Of a stretch of 20,115 nt of DNA, positions 8,584 to 17,220 are shown in pieces. The notes below the pieces were generated by a model. That model did no database searches. It worked only from the letters and a program-made list of their open reading frames with translations, and was not told the DNA's origin. This DNA is from JBKBIP01 sp046297495 (GTDB lineage Bacteria; Planctomycetota; Planctomycetia; Gemmatales; Gemmataceae). How positions within the stretch are numbered: position 1 is the stretch's first letter; the number at the start of each line of letters is the position of its first letter. A program made the translations under genes and the position numbers. The stretch is taken from NCBI GenBank assembly GCA_046297495.1, contig JBKBIP010000053.1, forward strand, positions 1-20,115, given 5' to 3'.

Positions 8584-10314
8584 TCAACGCACCGTGAACC
8601 CCGTGTACTGCGGCACATCGCCGCGGACGTATGCCGCCAGCAGCCTGGCCTGCACTTCCAGCATCCGGCTGTACGACATCTTGTAACCGAACAGCGGATG
8701 CGTCACGACCGTCGCGCGCCGCTGCTCATAAGCCCCAAAGAACTTCTTGCGTCCTTCATCGGTCAGCTGGCACGATTCCCGCCAGGTCAGGAAGTCCCCC
8801 GGTTCCAGAATGCGATTGTTGACCAGCGTCAGCACCACGCTGTCGGCGATCACGGCCCGGAACTCCTCCATGAGATCGAGGGCAAGCGAGGGCTTCCCGT
8901 GGCGGCCCGTGTGGAAGAATCCCCGGTACGGATCAAAGCCGACGATGCAGAGCGCCGAGAAACAGTCCTTGAGCAGCATGGCGTAGGCGAATGACAAGAG
9001 AGCGTTCACCGGATCGCGCGGCGGGCGGCGGTTGCGACTCTTGAAATCAAAGCCGCGTCCCGGCGGCTGGGCCTTCAGGAAACGGTTGAACTCTCCAAAA
9101 TACAGTGCGGCTCCCTGTCCCTCCAGGCCAAGCAGCGAGTCGATCGCGGTGGCGCGTTCCACGCGTGTCAGCAGTTCGGCCAGATCGCGGGCCGCCGGCT
9201 CGTCGCTGCCGCGGCTTCCGTCCTCGGTGGCGTCGTCGGGTCGCGACCGAAGACAGCGCATCAAGAGCGTCCGCTGATTCGTCAGCTTCGCCCGCACCAC
9301 CGCTCGGCTCAGGACGAGGGCCTCAGAAGGGTCGGCGAATCGCTGAAACTGCGCCTCGCGGAGCGATACGTTCTTCGCCGGAGCCGGAGATAGCGTCGCG
9401 ATGAACCGGCCGTAGCTGGTCACGAACGACACCGGAATACCGTTCATGGCCAGAGTTTCCAGAGCCTGCGACGAGATCTGCACACTGCTGAGGACCACCA
9501 CCTGTCGGACGGCGTGCAGCGGCACCCGGTTCAGTTCCTGGCCGTCCTTGCGCACGATCAGATGCTCGGAGCGTTTGCCGACATGAGTGCCAGGCTCCTG
9601 GAGGTAGAGGACGGCCCCTTCATCGGACTGCGGGATCACGCGGGTGATGCCGGCAGGCGCTGATTCAGTCGCACCAGCAGGGCGACTAATCTGATAGAGC
9701 GTCTCCTCGGGCAGGCAGATGGTCGCCAGCGAGCAGCCGTGGCACCGGTGGCGCAGCTCGGCGGGCAGAGGCTCGGGGGGCGCGTCACAGGCGGAGAGAG
9801 TACGAACCTGCTGGATGGCGGCCAGCGTCTTGGTCCGCAGCGCTTCATCAAAGGGAACCTCAACCCGTTCGCGGGTGCCGGCGTAAAACAGGACTCCGTG
9901 AGAGACCGGACAGCCGAGGTTTTCTTCCAGTAGGAGGCCCTGGGCACAGAGCTGGACCGCGTCGTTGTCCCAAACCGAGGGATGGCCTTCCCCATCACGC
10001 GGCGCAGAGCCGTGTTTGGTCTCGACAGGGTACTCGACGCCGCACTTTTCCTCGACCATGTCGAGCACAGCCGTAATGCCGAGCCGCTCGGAACTCAGGG
10101 TGACGCTGCGCGTGGAACGGGTGTCGCCGTCCTTGCGGGTGCGGTTGGCAAGGTCGGGATCGTTGACGCGGCGGTGGTCGAAGAGTCCGCCTTCGACGTG
10201 TTCGTTGACGGGCATCACGGCATCGACGTACTGTAGATAGTAGAGCCGCGGGCAGTACGTCGCCTGATTGAGCGCGCGCACCGGGATCAGGTCGGCGGTT
10301 GGAAGCGCCAACAT
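8584..10314 (-). CDS. cas4-cas1: Cas4-Cas1 fusion (prespacer nuclease plus integrase)
   Basis: This 576-residue protein joins Cas4 (about 1-220) to Cas1 (about 230-576). The Cas4 part has the four iron-sulfur cysteines C21 (CPRLYY), C191, C194 and C200, and nuclease residues D85 and E98-x-K100 (YPVETKHG). The Cas1 part carries E398 (LEGQGA), H468 (GFFHTGR) and the acidic LALDLMEEFR helix, so the integrase site looks intact. Cas4 trims prespacers and reads the PAM; Cas1 inserts them with Cas2. The fusion is typical of type I-G. The ATG at 10314 is preferred over one at 10374 because AAGGAGAT sits 6 bases upstream and the Cas4 homology starts there. The upstream gene is rad50, separated by a large hairpin. 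Confidence 0.95.
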   Translation of the reverse strand: MLALPTADLIPVRALNQATYCPRLYYLQYVDAVMPVNEHVEGGLFDHRRVNDPDLANRTRKDGDTRSTRSVTLSSERLGITAVLDMVEEKCGVEYPVETKHGSAPRDGEGHPSVWDNDAVQLCAQGLLLEENLGCPVSHGVLFYAGTRERVEVPFDEALRTKTLAAIQQVRTLSACDAPPEPLPAELRHRCHGCSLATICLPEETLYQISRPAGATESAPAGITRVIPQSDEGAVLYLQEPGTHVGKRSEHLIVRKDGQELNRVPLHAVRQVVVLSSVQISSQALETLAMNGIPVSFVTSYGRFIATLSPAPAKNVSLREAQFQRFADPSEALVLSRAVVRAKLTNQRTLLMRCLRSRPDDATEDGSRGSDEPAARDLAELLTRVERATAIDSLLGLEGQGAALYFGEFNRFLKAQPPGRGFDFKSRNRRPPRDPVNALLSFAYAMLLKDCFSALCIVGFDPYRGFFHTGRHGKPSLALDLMEEFRAVIADSVVLTLVNNRILEPGDFLTWRESCQLTDEGRKKFFGAYEQRRATVVTHPLFGYKMSYSRMLEVQARLLAAYVRGDVPQYTGFTVR

Positions 10315-10353
10315 GGTAATATCTCCTTGATGAAATCCGTTAGGTGATTCAGC

Positions 10354-10395
10354 CTGCTTTCGTGTCGGCGTCAAACGGCGTCGGCACGAAAGCAG
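10354..10395 (-). terminator. Long hairpin between rad50 and cas4-cas1
   Basis: CTGCTTTCGTG (10354-10364) and CACGAAAGCAG (10385-10395) are perfect 11-base inverted repeats. The 20 bases between them continue to pair as plus-strand RNA with three G-U wobbles, closing on a 4-base AAAC loop. On the minus-strand transcript those three positions are A-C mismatches. It starts one base after the rad50 stop and ends about 40 bases before the cas4-cas1 start. No T-run follows on the minus strand, so it is not a textbook intrinsic terminator. It may be a Rho-type terminator, RNA-processing site or protein operator. Confidence 0.5.
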
Positions 10396-10396
10396 C

Positions 10397-12949
10397 TCAG
10401 CGCCGGAACGGCGCTGCCATTGTCCCGTTTTCGCCGGGGCTGAGCCGGTAACCTACCGGGAATTGGTCCGTGAATTCGTCCTGATGCGACACGAGGATTA
10501 CCCGCTTCAGCGACTGCGAGCGCTGGAGCCGCTTCAGCTCATCCGCCATTGCCCGCAACCCGTCCTTGTCGAGGCTGCCGAAGCCTTCGTCGATAATCAC
10601 CGCCTCCAGGGGCCTGGCACGCCCGCTGGCGAATCGGCCAACCGCAAGCGCGACAGACACCGCGACGCGGAATTTCTGGCTCCCCGAGAGGAACAGTACC
10701 CCGATGGGCAACGGGTCGCCAGCCCGCCGGACGCGGAGGGCAAATGCCTTATCGTCCCGCCCGGCGGCCTCGTCATCCTGTTCAAGGGACAGTTCGCCGT
10801 CGGAGAGGTTTTGGAGCGTGTCGTTGGCCAGCTCGACGATCTGCTGCTCGGCATCACGGACCAGTTCCCGTTGCAGCCCGTTCTGGCCGAGGAGGTCATC
10901 CAGCTTCTTGTGGAGGTCGTGCTCCCGCTCGGCTTCCCGCAGCTGGGCCGTCAACCTTTGATACTCTTCTGTGCGGGATTGGAGTCCGTCCCGCGTTCGC
11001 ACCGCGACGTCCCGGGCGCCATTCGCTATATCCAACTGCGCCGTCGCGTCGCGCTGCCGGTGCTCGGCTTCCTTCGCCGGTATCCGCGCATCGTCCGGGA
11101 TGCGGTCGATCTCGGATATGACGGCCTGGAGTTGTTCTTTCCGCTCCGCTCGCTTTTCCTCGTCCTGCCGCAGCAAGTCAAACTTGTCCGCCACGCTGGA
11201 CTGCTGCAGTCGATTTCGCTCAGCCGTAAGCTCCGCGATCCGTTCAGCGTCCAGGTTCGGAAGTTGCTCCTTCCAGGGATCGGTAAGCCGTTTCAGGATC
11301 GTGTGCTCCTCACCGTGGGCAGTGGCCAACTGCTTGTCGAGCGTTTCGACTTCATGCTTGGCGGCCTTCAGCTCTCCTTCAATGATCTTTTTCTGGACAT
11401 CGAGACGCTTCTCGTCCGGCAGCGGATTGAGCAGGCCAACATCTCGATCAGGATGTCCTTCTCTTTGGGCCCACTGCTTCAACAAACTGGTAAGGCGAGC
11501 ACGAAGTTCGGTAGATGAGGCGACCTCGCCCAGAGTCGACAGGTTGTCACGTTGGGCTTCGAGACGGATTCTGAGAGCATCGCGGTCTTTTCGGAGAGCC
11601 TCAAGGTTTTGTCGATGACGCCGGGCCGTGGCGAATCGATTCGAGGCGGTCTCGGCGTTGACCTTGGCCGCATTGAAGGCTGTCTGCCAATGGCTGACTT
11701 GCTCGGTGAGTCGGATTCGCTCGGTCTCGGCGTGCTCAGCACTGACCAACTGCCCACACCGAGAACAGGTCGTTCCAACGGCGACATCGGAAAACTGCTC
11801 ATGCTGGGCGACGGCCTGTTCCAACATTGTCTCAGCCCGAGTTTTGACGGCGGCCGCTTTAATCGAGTCTTCTTCCGCCTTTCTCTCGGTGACCAGGGCA
11901 TCCTCGATTTGAGTGTCCAGCTCGGGCGAGTATTGTTGAAGCGATCCTTCCAGGTTCTCGACGACAACAACGGCGTTCAACAGCTTGAAGTTTTGGTTGA
12001 TATCTTGAGCGAGTTCCTTCGTCCCAAGAGTCAGGCGAGCGGCGTGCAGTTTCTCATTGAGGCCAGCGATCCGACGACGCACTTTGACCAGGGCTTCCAA
12101 CTCTGGAACGACGGCGGTCAAATCGTCGAGCCGAACCTTGGCGGCGCGGATTATCGGAGCCTCCACCGCCCGCTTCTCAGCCGCAGCCAGCTGCTGTTCC
12201 AGGCTTGCCCGTTTCTTTTCCAATCCCTCCCACTGCTTGGCCTGCTCGACGCGCTGCACGGCGTCGGTGAGGGCTGTCTGGGCTTCCTGGTGCTTCTGCT
12301 CCGCAGCGGTGACGGCATTTTCCGCGGCTTCCAGCTCCTCGGGCGTGACCGGCAGCAAGGCACTAAGCTGCCGCCGCAGGGTATCGAGTGTATTCCCGCG
12401 GCAGAGGGTCGCGGCATGGACCCGCCCCGAGACCTCCTCGAAGCGCTTGAAACCAATGATCCCCTTGAGTACCGCGATGCGCTCGTCGCGGCTAGCCGAG
12501 AACAGCTTGTCCGCCTCGCCCTGGCGCAGCAGGACCGACGTGGTGAACGCCTTGTACTCGAGCCCCAGCGTTTCCTCGACCCATTTCTTGACATCGGGCG
12601 CAGAGTTCACTCCGGGAACCGCCTCCCATTCGCCGTCAAGGCGGCGCTCCACTTTCTGCGAGGTCCGGCCGGCCCGCACCCGCGTGATCCGGTACTCGAC
12701 GCTGGCGAACTCAAACTCGAACACGATCCGAAACCCGTTTGCGCCGTGGCGGATGAGCTGCTCGGCCTTCTGCGTGCCGCCGCGATGCTCCCCGTACAGG
12801 GCATAGGTGATGCCATCGAACACGGCCGATTTGCCGACGCCGTTGCGCCCGCACAGTGCCCAAAGCGGCTCATCGTCGGTGAACATGAATTCCACCGCCG
12901 GCTTACCGAAGCTGAGGAAGTTCTCCAGTTCGATCCGTTTGGGGATCAT
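10397..12949 (-). CDS. sbcC: Rad50/SbcC-type SMC-like ATPase
   Basis: This 850-residue protein has the full Rad50 layout: Walker A GRNGVGKS (34-41), Q-loop Q143, and long charged coiled-coil segments (about 190-380 and 400-700). Between them is a CSRC zinc hook (C395, C398). The C-terminal lobe has an ABC signature LSGSQ (754-758, a variant of LSGGE/Q), Walker B VIIDEGFGSLD (D787, E788) and an H-loop His at 822. It partners with Mre11 to open and trim DNA ends. Its start overlaps the mre11 stop by four bases (ATGA). Length is closer to archaeal/phage Rad50 than to the roughly 1050-residue E. coli SbcC. It lies directly upstream of the CRISPR adaptation genes. Confidence 0.93.
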   Translation of the reverse strand: MIPKRIELENFLSFGKPAVEFMFTDDEPLWALCGRNGVGKSAVFDGITYALYGEHRGGTQKAEQLIRHGANGFRIVFEFEFASVEYRITRVRAGRTSQKVERRLDGEWEAVPGVNSAPDVKKWVEETLGLEYKAFTTSVLLRQGEADKLFSASRDERIAVLKGIIGFKRFEEVSGRVHAATLCRGNTLDTLRRQLSALLPVTPEELEAAENAVTAAEQKHQEAQTALTDAVQRVEQAKQWEGLEKKRASLEQQLAAAEKRAVEAPIIRAAKVRLDDLTAVVPELEALVKVRRRIAGLNEKLHAARLTLGTKELAQDINQNFKLLNAVVVVENLEGSLQQYSPELDTQIEDALVTERKAEEDSIKAAAVKTRAETMLEQAVAQHEQFSDVAVGTTCSRCGQLVSAEHAETERIRLTEQVSHWQTAFNAAKVNAETASNRFATARRHRQNLEALRKDRDALRIRLEAQRDNLSTLGEVASSTELRARLTSLLKQWAQREGHPDRDVGLLNPLPDEKRLDVQKKIIEGELKAAKHEVETLDKQLATAHGEEHTILKRLTDPWKEQLPNLDAERIAELTAERNRLQQSSVADKFDLLRQDEEKRAERKEQLQAVISEIDRIPDDARIPAKEAEHRQRDATAQLDIANGARDVAVRTRDGLQSRTEEYQRLTAQLREAEREHDLHKKLDDLLGQNGLQRELVRDAEQQIVELANDTLQNLSDGELSLEQDDEAAGRDDKAFALRVRRAGDPLPIGVLFLSGSQKFRVAVSVALAVGRFASGRARPLEAVIIDEGFGSLDKDGLRAMADELKRLQRSQSLKRVILVSHQDEFTDQFPVGYRLSPGENGTMAAPFRR

Positions 12950-14160
12950 GACGCGGCCTCCGCAGTCAGGAATTGCTCGGCCAGGGTCAAAACGTCCTCC
13001 TTGTCCGCGTCGCCATCCAGTTCCCTGGTCAGGAAATCTCGAATCGTGGTCCGGTAATCGGCCTGCGGTTTGAACCCGCTCGCGGTGGAGTCGCGGGCCA
13101 GGGCGTCCGGCTTGATCCAGGTGATGTCCGCGTAGCGGGGAAACAGGCGCCGGAGTTCCTGGGTGATCGCATGCCGGCTCGGGCCGGCGAGATTGTGTGT
13201 CACCCGGATGCGGACAATGGCGGTTTCCCGGTCCGGGTATTGCCCGGCGAGGGCAGGTAACTCCGCTGCCGCGTCCGTGACCGTGACATCGTGCATCGGC
13301 GTCGCGGGAATCGGAATCCAGGCGGGCTCACAGCGCAGCCCGGACGGCCCAAGGTCGAGCAGCACAACGCCCTTGTCATCGCCGCGCTCGCCGAAGTCGA
13401 GCCGGTCCAGACTTCCGGGATAGCGGACGTGGGGCATCCCGCCCAGGCACTGGGGTTTGTGGATGTGGCCGAGGCCGATATAGGCCCAGGCCGTGGGCAG
13501 GAATCCGGTATCGAACACCACATCATCCCGCTCGGTGAGCTTGTACAAAGAGTGAACTTCCGCCCCACGAATGTGCAGGTGTGCCGCCAGGACCGTCGGC
13601 AGTGTCTGGTCAAACTCGCCGTGACCCGCGGCGATTTGCATTTCCTGTGCTACACGCCCCTGGAGGACACGGTTCTCTTCGTCCTTGGAACGGAATTCGT
13701 CATCATGCTCGGCATAACGGCTGACCGTTGGGTACGGGATCATGACAAACTGGGCACGGTCGCCGGCACGCGTCTGGAGCGTGCCGAAATAGGGACGATT
13801 GAGCAGGTACATCCGTCCCGATAGGAACTGCCGGCTGCCCGCTGCCGGGGCCGCAAGACGCATCCCGGCGCGTAGCATCTCGATGCGGGCGTCCTTGTCG
13901 TGGTTCCCCGTGACCGCGAGGATCGTCCCGCCGCGATCGAAGAAAGAGGCGAATGTTTTGTGCAGGTGCGTCAGGGCCTGCGTCATGTCCTCGACCGAAG
14001 CCTGCTCGGAGAACAGGTCGCCCGCGATCAAGAGCGCGTCGGCCCGATGTTCCTCGCATAAGCCTGCGACGACCTCGACGCGGGCCGTCAGGTCGTCCGT
14101 GCGGTTCACCTGGCGGAGCCAGTCGCACAGGTGCCAGTCGGCGGTGTGAATGATGCGCAT
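12946..14160 (-). CDS. sbcD: Mre11/SbcD-type DNA exonuclease
   Basis: This 404-residue protein is a calcineurin-like metallophosphoesterase of the Mre11/SbcD family. All phosphodiesterase motifs are present: ADWH (D8, H10), AGDLF (D48), GNHD (N86, H87), AHLH (H194) and GHIH (H232, H234). It forms the nuclease half of the Mre11-Rad50 complex, acting on double-strand breaks and hairpins. The frame is open upstream to 14541, but that overlaps herA and shows no homology. The ATG at 14160 follows a strong GGAGGAGG and starts exactly at MRIIHTADWH. It overlaps rad50 by four bases and lies 112 bases after herA. Confidence 0.94.
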   Translation of the reverse strand: MRIIHTADWHLCDWLRQVNRTDDLTARVEVVAGLCEEHRADALLIAGDLFSEQASVEDMTQALTHLHKTFASFFDRGGTILAVTGNHDKDARIEMLRAGMRLAAPAAGSRQFLSGRMYLLNRPYFGTLQTRAGDRAQFVMIPYPTVSRYAEHDDEFRSKDEENRVLQGRVAQEMQIAAGHGEFDQTLPTVLAAHLHIRGAEVHSLYKLTERDDVVFDTGFLPTAWAYIGLGHIHKPQCLGGMPHVRYPGSLDRLDFGERGDDKGVVLLDLGPSGLRCEPAWIPIPATPMHDVTVTDAAAELPALAGQYPDRETAIVRIRVTHNLAGPSRHAITQELRRLFPRYADITWIKPDALARDSTASGFKPQADYRTTIRDFLTRELDGDADKEDVLTLAEQFLTAEAAS

Positions 14161-14272
14161 CGTTCCTCCTCCGGACGGCGGGCAGGGACCGGCGGCCCGA
14201 TTCCCGGCATGAGCCATCTCGCCCGTCCCACGATTCTCGTCTGACCTGTATTGGCCCGGCCCCGGCCGCGCG
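14161..14272 (-). other. Gap between herA and mre11
   Basis: These 112 bases are the only sizeable gap within the resection operon. They hold the mre11 ribosome site and a very GC-rich start (CGCGCGGCCGGGGCCGGGCC on the minus strand). I see no clear terminator or promoter. Confidence 0.3.
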
Positions 14273-16117
14273 CTACGCGAAATCCGCCTCCCGCCGCGAT
14301 TTTTTCGGAAGTAGCGCGGCGGATGGTCCATCAACGGGCTCACCGTCCCCCGCAGCGGCATCCACGTCTTCCTTCTTGAGCGCCCAGGGTGGGTACGGGA
14401 TCTTGGCGAGCATGGGAGCACGGAAGCTGGGTTGCAGTAGCAGTTTCTCGTCGGCCTGGATTTGGGCAGCCTGTAGACGGTCGGCCGGTTGCAGGACCTT
14501 CCAGACCTCGGCGGACAACTCCAGGGTGCCGCTGCGGCCAACCGCGCGGATGCCAGCGTTTTCGATGACCTTGGGCGAAACCAGGCTCGCCTGCTGTTGG
14601 GCGCCGAGCAGGATCACTCCCTGCGAGCGCATTTCGGCTGCCACCTGTTCGATCTGCTGGGTAATGGGATCGGAGCTGTTCTTCGGGGCGAAGCGGTTCA
14701 GCTCGTCCAAGGTGACGAGATAGCGCAGGCCATCCGTCGTGTTCCCAGATCGATTCAATACCAGTTGGTGGAACACGGCCGCGGCCACGAATCGCTGGAG
14801 CGAAGGGGTCAGCCGGATTCCGAACAGGTCGATCACGATCGGGCCATCGACTCCCGCCTTGGGCAGCACCAGGGGATTGCCCTTTGGATCGGTCCGCCGG
14901 AGCACACCGTCGCCTTCCTGCACGATGTACTTCAGGCGGCGGAGTAGCTTGCTCTTGGTGCCGGACACGAAGTCCATGAACATGTTGTCCCGGTTGTCGC
15001 GGAACCAGGTGAGTAGCGCGTCGAATGTCTGCGGGGCATCGTCAGTGATGCGCAGCCGGGGAGCCTCGGGCGGCCCGTTGGTCAGCCAGTCTTCCAGTTC
15101 CCCTACCAGCCCTCCGAAGTTAGCGTCGTAGATGTCGGCCTCGGAGAACAGGAACCGGAACAGCCGGTTTTCGATGATGTCCGAAAGGGACCAACTGTAC
15201 GGTTGCACGGCGTTGTCGGTACGGCCGACATTCACCGGGATGGCTTGCCCCTTGAGTTGCGGGGCGAAGAACTGCACTTTCGTAAAAGGCGCAGGTCGGT
15301 CCACGCCAGCGAAGTCTTTCCATTCGGCGCGTGCTTCAACCTCTTTCGTCTTCCATTCCTTGCTCCACCGGTCGATGAAGAACAGGTCGTAGTTTTTGAC
15401 GTTGAAGATAATCGACACGATCTGGAGGCGGTCGGGCTTCCCGGGGAACCTCTTTGCCTGCTCGGCGGCCTCGCGGAGGAGCAGGTAGTTGACGTGCAGC
15501 AGGAAGCTCGACTTCGCCCCGAGGCCGGCGATGCCGTTGACGTTCAGGTGTCCGCCGTTTTCCCCGAGCAGATAGGCCAGGTCGATCACCGCGGGGCCAG
15601 CGAACTCGGTTCCGCCGTTCCGCAGCAGGCCGAGGCGGAGTTTGTTCTCCTCCTTGATCCGGTCGATACCATAACCCTTCTCGGCCTCGCGCTTGCCGCC
15701 CAGGTACACGGTGCTTTCTTCGGTGGGCGGAGCGTGCGTGACCGGCTCGGTTCGCAAAATGGTCACCTTGGCATAGGTAAACCCGGCGGACGCAAACGGC
15801 GGCGCCATTCCCGAGTCGGCGTCGAACCGGTCCACCTCTTCGCCGATGTCTTTTTGCCGACTCTGGCGGTATACCTCTTCCACCAGCCCCACGAACTTGA
15901 CCGTGCGGTCGCCCAGCACGCTGGACGTGGTGACGATCTGCGTCCGCTCGACGAGCTTGGCGCGTTCCACCCAGAAGTAGAAGAACTCGTTGGTCGATTC
16001 TTTGTTCGGCGGGGCGGCGACCTTGCCTAGCCGCTGGGCATCGACCAGGGTGCCGTCGGGAAAGTCGAGGTTCCTGGAGTCATCCAGTAGGGATTCGGTG
16101 ACTTTGTTGTCGTTCAT
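14273..16117 (-). CDS. herA: HerA-like hexameric DNA-translocating ATPase
   Basis: This 614-residue P-loop ATPase belongs to the HerA/FtsK superfamily (DUF87-type). The N-terminal 90 residues resemble a HAS-barrel: G-K-V near 31-33, strand-rich FFYFWVERAKLV, then GLVEEVY. The P-loop is GIAGLGAKSS (195-204), with Ala rather than Gly before the lysine. Walker B is YLVTLDELNRF (D471, E472), followed by an Arg/Gln-rich sensor block, RSQGVILLGAQQQ (498-510). HerA pumps DNA and stimulates the NurA nuclease; the upstream gene here encodes that partner and overlaps by four bases (ATGA). GGGAG lies about 10 bases upstream of the start. I am confident of the superfamily and the NurA pairing, less so of the exact subfamily. 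Confidence 0.85.
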   Translation of the reverse strand: MNDNKVTESLLDDSRNLDFPDGTLVDAQRLGKVAAPPNKESTNEFFYFWVERAKLVERTQIVTTSSVLGDRTVKFVGLVEEVYRQSRQKDIGEEVDRFDADSGMAPPFASAGFTYAKVTILRTEPVTHAPPTEESTVYLGGKREAEKGYGIDRIKEENKLRLGLLRNGGTEFAGPAVIDLAYLLGENGGHLNVNGIAGLGAKSSFLLHVNYLLLREAAEQAKRFPGKPDRLQIVSIIFNVKNYDLFFIDRWSKEWKTKEVEARAEWKDFAGVDRPAPFTKVQFFAPQLKGQAIPVNVGRTDNAVQPYSWSLSDIIENRLFRFLFSEADIYDANFGGLVGELEDWLTNGPPEAPRLRITDDAPQTFDALLTWFRDNRDNMFMDFVSGTKSKLLRRLKYIVQEGDGVLRRTDPKGNPLVLPKAGVDGPIVIDLFGIRLTPSLQRFVAAAVFHQLVLNRSGNTTDGLRYLVTLDELNRFAPKNSSDPITQQIEQVAAEMRSQGVILLGAQQQASLVSPKVIENAGIRAVGRSGTLELSAEVWKVLQPADRLQAAQIQADEKLLLQPSFRAPMLAKIPYPPWALKKEDVDAAAGDGEPVDGPSAALLPKKSRREADFA

Positions 16118-17220
16118 GGTGATGCACTCCCGATAACACCGGCGTGCCGTAGGAACCGATTCCGCAGCACCCCGAATGGGGTGAACAGGCTTTTCAAACT
16201 GTCTTCTGCCCGGACGATGGGCTCAAGTGAGACGGCCATCCGCGCGTAACTCTGCTGGCGGCAGCGGGCGTCGATCAACCACCGGGACAGGCGATTTACG
16301 AACCCGGTGCGGCCTGCCTCTGGCTGCCGCTGGAATTGAATCCACGGTATTTCGACCCGCACGGCGGCCCAGTTGGGCATCACCTTGTCGCCGCCGGCCA
16401 TCTTGATGAACCAGGTCACCACCGGCAGGTCATTCGCCTCGCCCTTCGAGGTCTGGGCGATCCGAAAAAACGGGGTCCGCTGACTAGGCTTCAAGTCCAA
16501 CAGCGTGCGCCATCCCTGAGGATGCAGCAGGTTTGCTGAGTGTGTCTTCACCACGCCGACGACTAGGTTGAAGCGGTCAGCGGCCGAAGCTGACCGTAGC
16601 CGGGGTTCCAGCCGGCCGTTGCACAAAGTCGGCGTGGTGCGGTCGGCTGCCAGCGCGATCGCCTCCCAGTTTGCCATCTCGTTATTGGCCCGGTTCTGGG
16701 CCGCTTTCCGCATCTTCTCGTAGTCGAACAGGTCTATCGGGTCATCCACCCTGGGCCGATCCGTTGGAAGGACACGGAGCGGAAATCCGGACAGGTTCGC
16801 GAGGGCGGCCGCGAAGGCTTCCACCTCCTGCCAGGGGAATGCATCGGTGACGAAACTGACAACTCGGTCCAGGCCAAAGAAATCGCGCGTCAGTTCGCGG
16901 CCTTTGAGGCGCATGGCGACTCCGCCCACTTCCGCCAGGAACACGGGGATCGGCCAGCCTACTTCCGGCGCCCGCAGGCAGGCGACCGCATGCCCCGATT
17001 GACACCCGTCGATGAATCGCTCCGGGACCTTCCCGGGATGTGCCGGCGTCTCGGGCAGGACGACCGGCTTCCATTCGTCCGCCGGCTGCTCGATTCCCCA
17101 GTCCATAAGTTCGTCGCGCTTCTCGGACACGGTTTCAAGCTCACTCTGGACGGGGTACATACCGACAGCGGCGCCGGCATGGCGGCGGAAGAAGCGGCGA
17201 ATGGCATCGTCGCTACTCAT
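16114..17220 (-). CDS. nurA: NurA-like nuclease, probable HerA partner
   Basis: This 368-residue protein has the NurA-domain pattern. It shows an N-terminal strand with a catalytic-type Asp, ERFIDGCQSG (D71), and an acidic helix (NWEAIALAADR, candidate metal ligand E186). There follow a second turn CNGRLEP (201-207), a GVVKTHSANLL block (222-232) and a C-terminal WFIKMAG...VRVEIPW segment. NurA is a 5'-3' nuclease that works with HerA and Mre11-Rad50 in end resection. In most NurA proteins the second turn reads DG; here it is NG, so activity may differ. It overlaps the M78 gene by 8 bases and herA by four. The assignment rests on motif pattern and the neighbouring herA. Confidence 0.75.
   Translation of the reverse strand: MSSDDAIRRFFRRHAGAAVGMYPVQSELETVSEKRDELMDWGIEQPADEWKPVVLPETPAHPGKVPERFIDGCQSGHAVACLRAPEVGWPIPVFLAEVGGVAMRLKGRELTRDFFGLDRVVSFVTDAFPWQEVEAFAAALANLSGFPLRVLPTDRPRVDDPIDLFDYEKMRKAAQNRANNEMANWEAIALAADRTTPTLCNGRLEPRLRSASAADRFNLVVGVVKTHSANLLHPQGWRTLLDLKPSQRTPFFRIAQTSKGEANDLPVVTWFIKMAGGDKVMPNWAAVRVEIPWIQFQRQPEAGRTGFVNRLSRWLIDARCRQQSYARMAVSLEPIVRAEDSLKSLFTPFGVLRNRFLRHAGVIGSASP

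Noticed and set aside
10463..13057. Long plus-strand open frames (351 and 501 codons) opposite rad50
   Set aside because: They are antisense to a well-supported Rad50, have no family motifs and reflect codon bias in GC-rich DNA.
14161..14541. Upstream in-frame extension of mre11
   Set aside because: It overlaps herA, shows no homology, and the strong GGAGGAGG plus the MRIIHTADWH start fix the ATG at 14160.
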